The position numbers and the translations under genes are program-made. From contig JAFGCO010000056.1 in NCBI GenBank assembly GCA_016932575.1, forward strand, positions 150,985 through 214,984: 64,000 nucleotides of DNA, given 5' to 3'. Each line of letters begins with the position of its first letter. The stretch's first letter is position 1. The DNA is from a bacterium. GTDB taxonomy: Bacteria; Zhuqueibacterota; QNDG01; JAFGCO01. This document shows positions 60,945 to 64,000 of the stretch, in pieces. The notes beneath the pieces are model-generated. The model was not told the DNA's origin. It did no database searches and saw only the letters and a program-made list of their open reading frames with translations.

Positions 60945-61391
60945 ACGGATTTAAAATCATTCATTCTTACTGCGCCGGACTGTAAAATCCCGGGCGATCA
61001 GAATATAAGGCCGGTAGCACTCTTAATTATACTCCGACCTGAAGTTTTGATACTATAAAAATCATTGAAACGTCAAAAAAGGCAAATTCATATCCCTGCC
61101 TACTATCAGGATTTGTATGATTACATAGTATCTGACGTTTTATCATGGGTTTGTACAGATTTCACCTCCCCCTTCCTCAGCATCGCTGAGGATCCCTCTT
61201 CAAAGGGGGACTTCTCTTTCTCCCCTTGAGGGGAGACCCTCGGCGCTAGCTGAGGAAGAGGGGTGTTCTCCCCCCTGATTTCCACCTTTCTCTTTAGTGA
61301 ACCTGCTCCGATTTATCATTAGAGCAATCTTTTTACTTTTTTATTTTCATCGCTTTTCCAGAATCGTCCGTATTTATAAAACAGAAAAGGT
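60945..61391. repeat. Intergenic region with nested palindromic element
   Basis: About 450 nt before the GH30 gene 3' end. A copy of the repeat described at 63610 lies at 60980-61004. At 61163-61265 an imperfect inverted repeat (CACCTCCCCCTTCCTCAGC and GCTGAGGAAGAGGGGTG) encloses three hairpins: CCTCAGC-ATC-GCTGAGG (61176-61191), a CCCTCTTCAAAGGGGG unit, and CTCCCC-TTGA-GGGGAG. The element is about 100 bp. It may form a stable RNA fold, stop transcription or be a non-autonomous mobile unit. No coding frame fits. Confidence 0.6.
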
Positions 61392-63206
61392 TCAGGGTTT
61401 ACCTGCAGAAAGCAACAGGGTCGTTACAGAGCTGGCAGGCAGTCTCAGAGGTACCTTTCCATTGTAACTTCCGACACGGACACAATTTTCCGTATGACTG
61501 GACCGATAGAGCTCACCTTCCGAGAGAGAGAAACCCTTTATCAAAAGTTCGAGGGATATATCAATGTCCTCAGTCGTATTGAGGATAACCACGGTCATTT
61601 TTTTATAATTCGGGCCAATATAGGCGGATATTCTCAGTCCAGTATTCTCTGCCGAGGCTTCCACGCGCTGCCAGCCTGAATGGATGAATCCCGAATACTG
61701 TTTGAATGTATAGTAGGTTGGTTTGATTGTATAAGTATAGACATCGTTCATGCTGATCAGACCTGTACCCGGCTCCCAGAACAGATCCCAGTATAAATAG
61801 GCGGATATTTTTTCTACAGTCAGAGAATTATGAATCACCAGTGCCGTGTTGATTGCATCTGCCCATAGGCCGGGATTTTCCTCAAATTCTGTCTGAAAAA
61901 TCGGCTTGCCTCCGAACTCTGCAGCGAGTTCACGATAGCTGATCATTCTGGGGATAAACCGGTCTGGTGCGATGCCGCACCCGCTGCAGTCGTATAAATG
62001 GTGTGCAAATCCATAAAAATGAGACAGATCATTGATATTTTCAATATAGGCTCTGGAATTACCCAGACCAGAAGATTCCGGTACCAGCATTTTCGGCATA
62101 TCCGGCCCCATTTCGTCATGCAGTTTCTGCCACACTGTTTCAAAGGCAATATCGTAGGCTGCCAGGTTTGATTCTGAGTCCTCTGTCGGAGAAAACTGGC
62201 ATGAATTCCACGGCGCTTCGTAGTCGAGTTCGTTTTGTATGCTGATATAATCCACTTTGAGGCCGGCGTTTGCATAGGCAGCAAGGCTTTTGGCCCACCA
62301 CTCTGCAAACTCAGTGTACATGAATTTCCCGTCTTTTTGCTTCAGTGTTCCTCCGATTGTGTTCTCATTGCTCTTTAAATAGGAAGGGGGAGACCACGAT
62401 GACATCAAAATCTTCAGATCACGTCCAAGAGCGGCTTCGCCACGCCTGGCGATATCTATGGTCGCATTGAAGTCGTCTGAATTCATTTCGTAATGGTTAC
62501 TTATGCGGAATATGTCGAGCCCAAGTCCCTTGAACAGCAGATCACAGAGTTCGCTTTTTTCATGGTGGTTCGCCAGATTAGAGATGTAGTAGGCCCCTGA
62601 GGCACCAAAGCCTTCGATTTTCTGATGGTGTATTGTGGCATCAATCTTTCCTTTCCCCTTGGGTTCAGGAGGAATGACTTCGGGTGCATCCACTTCGGGT
62701 CCGAAGACAACCACATCGTCCACATAAAAGTTGACTCCGGGTTCAGGGCCCTCAAAATAGACATCCAGTACAGATAATGTGCCTTCAACTTCGAGTGTGA
62801 ATTCACCCGAAAGCTGAACCCATTCGCTGTCATTAACAGCGGCCTGGGCAACGCCGATATACTGAGTACCGCTGTCATCCTGCTGTTCGAATGATATCTT
62901 TATCACATCGTTTTTGGCATTATCCAATCTCACCCAACCCGAAACCTTGTAAGGCACACCGGCAATCATCTTACCGAAAACCGATTGTTTGATCCCCTGC
63001 CAGTTTGCCAGTCTCTGAAGAGCCTTACCGCTGCCCCGACCGCTGTAAACCGGTTTTGTTGCGACCTCAATTGCGCAGGTGCGATCGAACCAGCACTCTG
63101 TTCCGCTTTCAAAACCCGGATTGACCAGGATATTGGTGTCACCTCCGTAAGCAAGTGTCAGAACTGAAAGAAGCAATAGGATACAGAATACCAATTTACA
63201 GGACAT
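61392..63206 (-). CDS. Secreted GH30-family glycosidase with N-terminal carbohydrate-binding module
   Basis: 604 residues from the ATG at 63206 (AAGGAG 7 nt before it; an ATG at 63212 is too close). Signal peptide about 1-21. A CBM of the CBM4/9/22 type follows (NPGFESGTECW, WVQLSGEFTLE, FYVDDVVVF; about 23-170). The catalytic barrel begins with QKIEGFGASGAYYI and has the acid/base Glu326 in QNELDYEAP and nucleophile Glu440 in FQTEFEE, as in GH30. The C-terminal beta domain ends the protein. Xylan, glucuronoxylan or beta-glucan are typical substrates; subfamily was not assigned. It ends with no sorting domain, so export is by Sec only. Confidence 0.9.
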   Translation of the reverse strand: MSCKLVFCILLLLSVLTLAYGGDTNILVNPGFESGTECWFDRTCAIEVATKPVYSGRGSGKALQRLANWQGIKQSVFGKMIAGVPYKVSGWVRLDNAKNDVIKISFEQQDDSGTQYIGVAQAAVNDSEWVQLSGEFTLEVEGTLSVLDVYFEGPEPGVNFYVDDVVVFGPEVDAPEVIPPEPKGKGKIDATIHHQKIEGFGASGAYYISNLANHHEKSELCDLLFKGLGLDIFRISNHYEMNSDDFNATIDIARRGEAALGRDLKILMSSWSPPSYLKSNENTIGGTLKQKDGKFMYTEFAEWWAKSLAAYANAGLKVDYISIQNELDYEAPWNSCQFSPTEDSESNLAAYDIAFETVWQKLHDEMGPDMPKMLVPESSGLGNSRAYIENINDLSHFYGFAHHLYDCSGCGIAPDRFIPRMISYRELAAEFGGKPIFQTEFEENPGLWADAINTALVIHNSLTVEKISAYLYWDLFWEPGTGLISMNDVYTYTIKPTYYTFKQYSGFIHSGWQRVEASAENTGLRISAYIGPNYKKMTVVILNTTEDIDISLELLIKGFSLSEGELYRSSHTENCVRVGSYNGKVPLRLPASSVTTLLLSAGKP

Positions 63207-63751
63207 GTCCATTCTCCTTTGATAAGATAATTAGGTAATATCAGTAAAATAAGTTTTTATAGTTAAACAATCGGATTGAAAATGTCAAGAAGTTTTTATT
63301 GTGACTATTCGGCAGAAAGCAGATGGCCCTGATACCTGACATACCTTTTATATATCGTGTGACATTGTTTTAACAGTTTGTGTGAAAACAAAGAAATGAA
63401 CGACTGTATATGTCTTTCCAAGCCCTTCGGCAAGCTCAGGGCAGGCTCCGCCGAGGCCCGTTAAAAAGACCGGCGGGTAAATATCTGTCATCTGCACAGA
63501 GGTTCACAGCCATTAATCCGGTTATTGAGTCTGCCTATGGATCCTGCAGATCACAGGTCTCTCTCCGCCGGCTGGCGGATCGAGAGGACAGTTTTCTAAT
63601 CGCCTGCGACTATGAAATCCCGGACGATCAGAATTTTCCATTGTTCCGATCTCTCCGTATTGGGAGGTTATAATCGATCAAATCTGCTCTGCTCCTGCCA
63701 GAGGCACATTCTCTGCTGGATTGGGTAGGACAACCTCCCACCCAGCATGAC
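63207..63751. repeat. Intergenic region with dispersed palindromic repeats
   Basis: About 545 nt without a convincing gene. Three repeat types: AGCCCTTCGGCAAGCTCAGG (near 63421-63440), in which GCCCT pairs with AGGGC; CTCTCCGCC-ggct-GGCGG-ATC-GAGAG (63561-63587); and CTATGAAATCCCGGACGATC (63610-63629), about 23 of 27 bases like the copy at 60980-61006. The GH30 gene lies between the two copies of the last. An 87-residue frame over the repeats is an artefact of them. Confidence 0.6.
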
Positions 63752-64000
63752 TTATTTCTGCAGCATCATCTTTCTCATTTCAATATGATTTCCCGCCTTC
63801 AAACGGCAGAGATAGATGCTACTCGCCAGGTCTTTTCCGTTCCATACCACCGAATATTCACCGGGCGTTCTGGTCTCATTCACCAGCACGGCGATCTCTT
63901 TGCCAACCAGATTATAAACGGTCAGGTTCACATGACATGATTTCGGCACAGCATATCGAATGGTGGTCGAAGGATTGAACGGATTGGGAAAGTTCTGAAA
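63752..64000 (-). CDS. C-terminal end of a type IX sorting-domain protein (cut by window edge)
   Basis: The frame is open from 64000 to the stop at 63752 (82 residues). It starts FQNFPNPFNPSTTIRYAVPK and continues LTVYNLVGKEIAVLVN, PGEYSVVWNGKDLASSIYLCRL and MRKMMLQK, a complete type IX secretion C-terminal sorting domain. The catalytic or binding part lies beyond the edge. It is on the same strand as the GH30 gene. Its presence shows the sorting-domain family is repeated in this genome. Confidence 0.85.
   Translation of the reverse strand, partial: FQNFPNPFNPSTTIRYAVPKSCHVNLTVYNLVGKEIAVLVNETRTPGEYSVVWNGKDLASSIYLCRLKAGNHIEMRKMMLQK

Noticed and set aside
63410..63673. 87-residue frame with LRQAQGRLRRG
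   Set aside because: Translated dispersed repeat; no ribosome site.
1..64000. CRISPR array, prophage, insertion sequence, restriction-modification or defence island
   Set aside because: No regular repeat-spacer pattern, transposase, integrase, methyltransferase or known defence gene was seen.

Overview
The window is a chromosomal segment of a Gram-negative, probably anaerobic or facultative heterotroph of the FCB (Fibrobacteres-Chlorobi-Bacteroidetes) side of the tree. Evidence: two secreted proteins carry the type IX secretion C-terminal sorting signature (an NYPNPFN / NFPNPFN-type motif at the C-terminus of the 38.9-41.9 kb protein and of the gene cut by the right edge); there are heptose and mannose nucleotide-sugar genes, a TonB/ExbB pair and a TonB-dependent receptor (outer membrane), a Bacteroidetes-type serine palmitoyltransferase, and ferredoxin-dependent 2-oxoacid oxidoreductases. 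Base composition looks moderate to AT-rich and most genes have clear GGAG-type ribosome sites. The phylum cannot be fixed from these data. I saw no rRNA, tRNA, CRISPR array or insertion sequence.

Layout. 0-3 kb (minus): cut membrane protein, heptose-7-phosphate kinase, ExbB, TonB, CutA. 3.1-3.6 kb: a decayed gene resembling an EAL-domain fragment. 3.6-6.1 kb: divergent NAD-dependent epimerase/reductase and serine palmitoyltransferase, a likely sphingolipid module. 6.2-11.7 kb (minus): zinc-ribbon protein, PTS EIIA, ManC, CoaE, Tat-exported sulfatase, glucuronate isomerase. 12.1-13.9 kb: DUF116 protein convergent with a Gx-transporter/NusG-II pair. 14.1-25.1 kb (minus): a large 2-oxoacid oxidation locus with PorGDAB-type oxidoreductase, alpha/beta hydrolase, IorAB, two butyrate-kinase paralogues, two phosphotransbutyrylase paralogues and thiE. 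It can turn amino-acid-derived 2-oxoacids into acyl-CoA, acyl-phosphate and then acid plus ATP. 25.7-28.1 kb: proline genes proBA. 28.3-33.6 kb: M16 peptidase and patatin/outer-membrane-barrel protein.

33.7-35.6 kb (plus): BlaI-type repressor with visible operators and promoter, next to an M56 (BlaR1-like) protease fused to an M23 peptidoglycan peptidase. 35.8-38.7 kb (minus): MATE exporter, ArsR regulator, left-handed beta-helix acyltransferase. 38.9-41.9 kb: large secreted sorting-domain protein. 42.0-49.9 kb (minus): a signalling island of HEAT-repeat protein, degenerate HD-GYP protein, PAS histidine kinase, hybrid kinase with a degenerate GGDEF-like segment, and a stand-alone receiver. 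The HEAT and HD-GYP proteins share an N-terminal domain, and this is my best candidate for an undescribed system. 50.2-54.8 kb: gdhA, divergent from a TonB-dependent receptor and an ECF S component, with a perfect CRP-type dyad between. 54.9-58.5 kb: a multi-PAS/GAF kinase with its receiver. 58.9-61 kb: SGNH lipoprotein, GlsB-type membrane protein, and an XRE regulator/membrane-protein pair with a symmetric operator region. 61.4-63.2 kb: secreted GH30 glycosidase, flanked by intergenic repeats. The right edge cuts a sorting-domain protein.

The genes describe a fermentative or amino-acid-using cell that degrades sulfated, uronic-acid-containing polysaccharides (sulfatase, UxaC, GH30), exports proteins by type IX secretion and has heavy two-component signalling.
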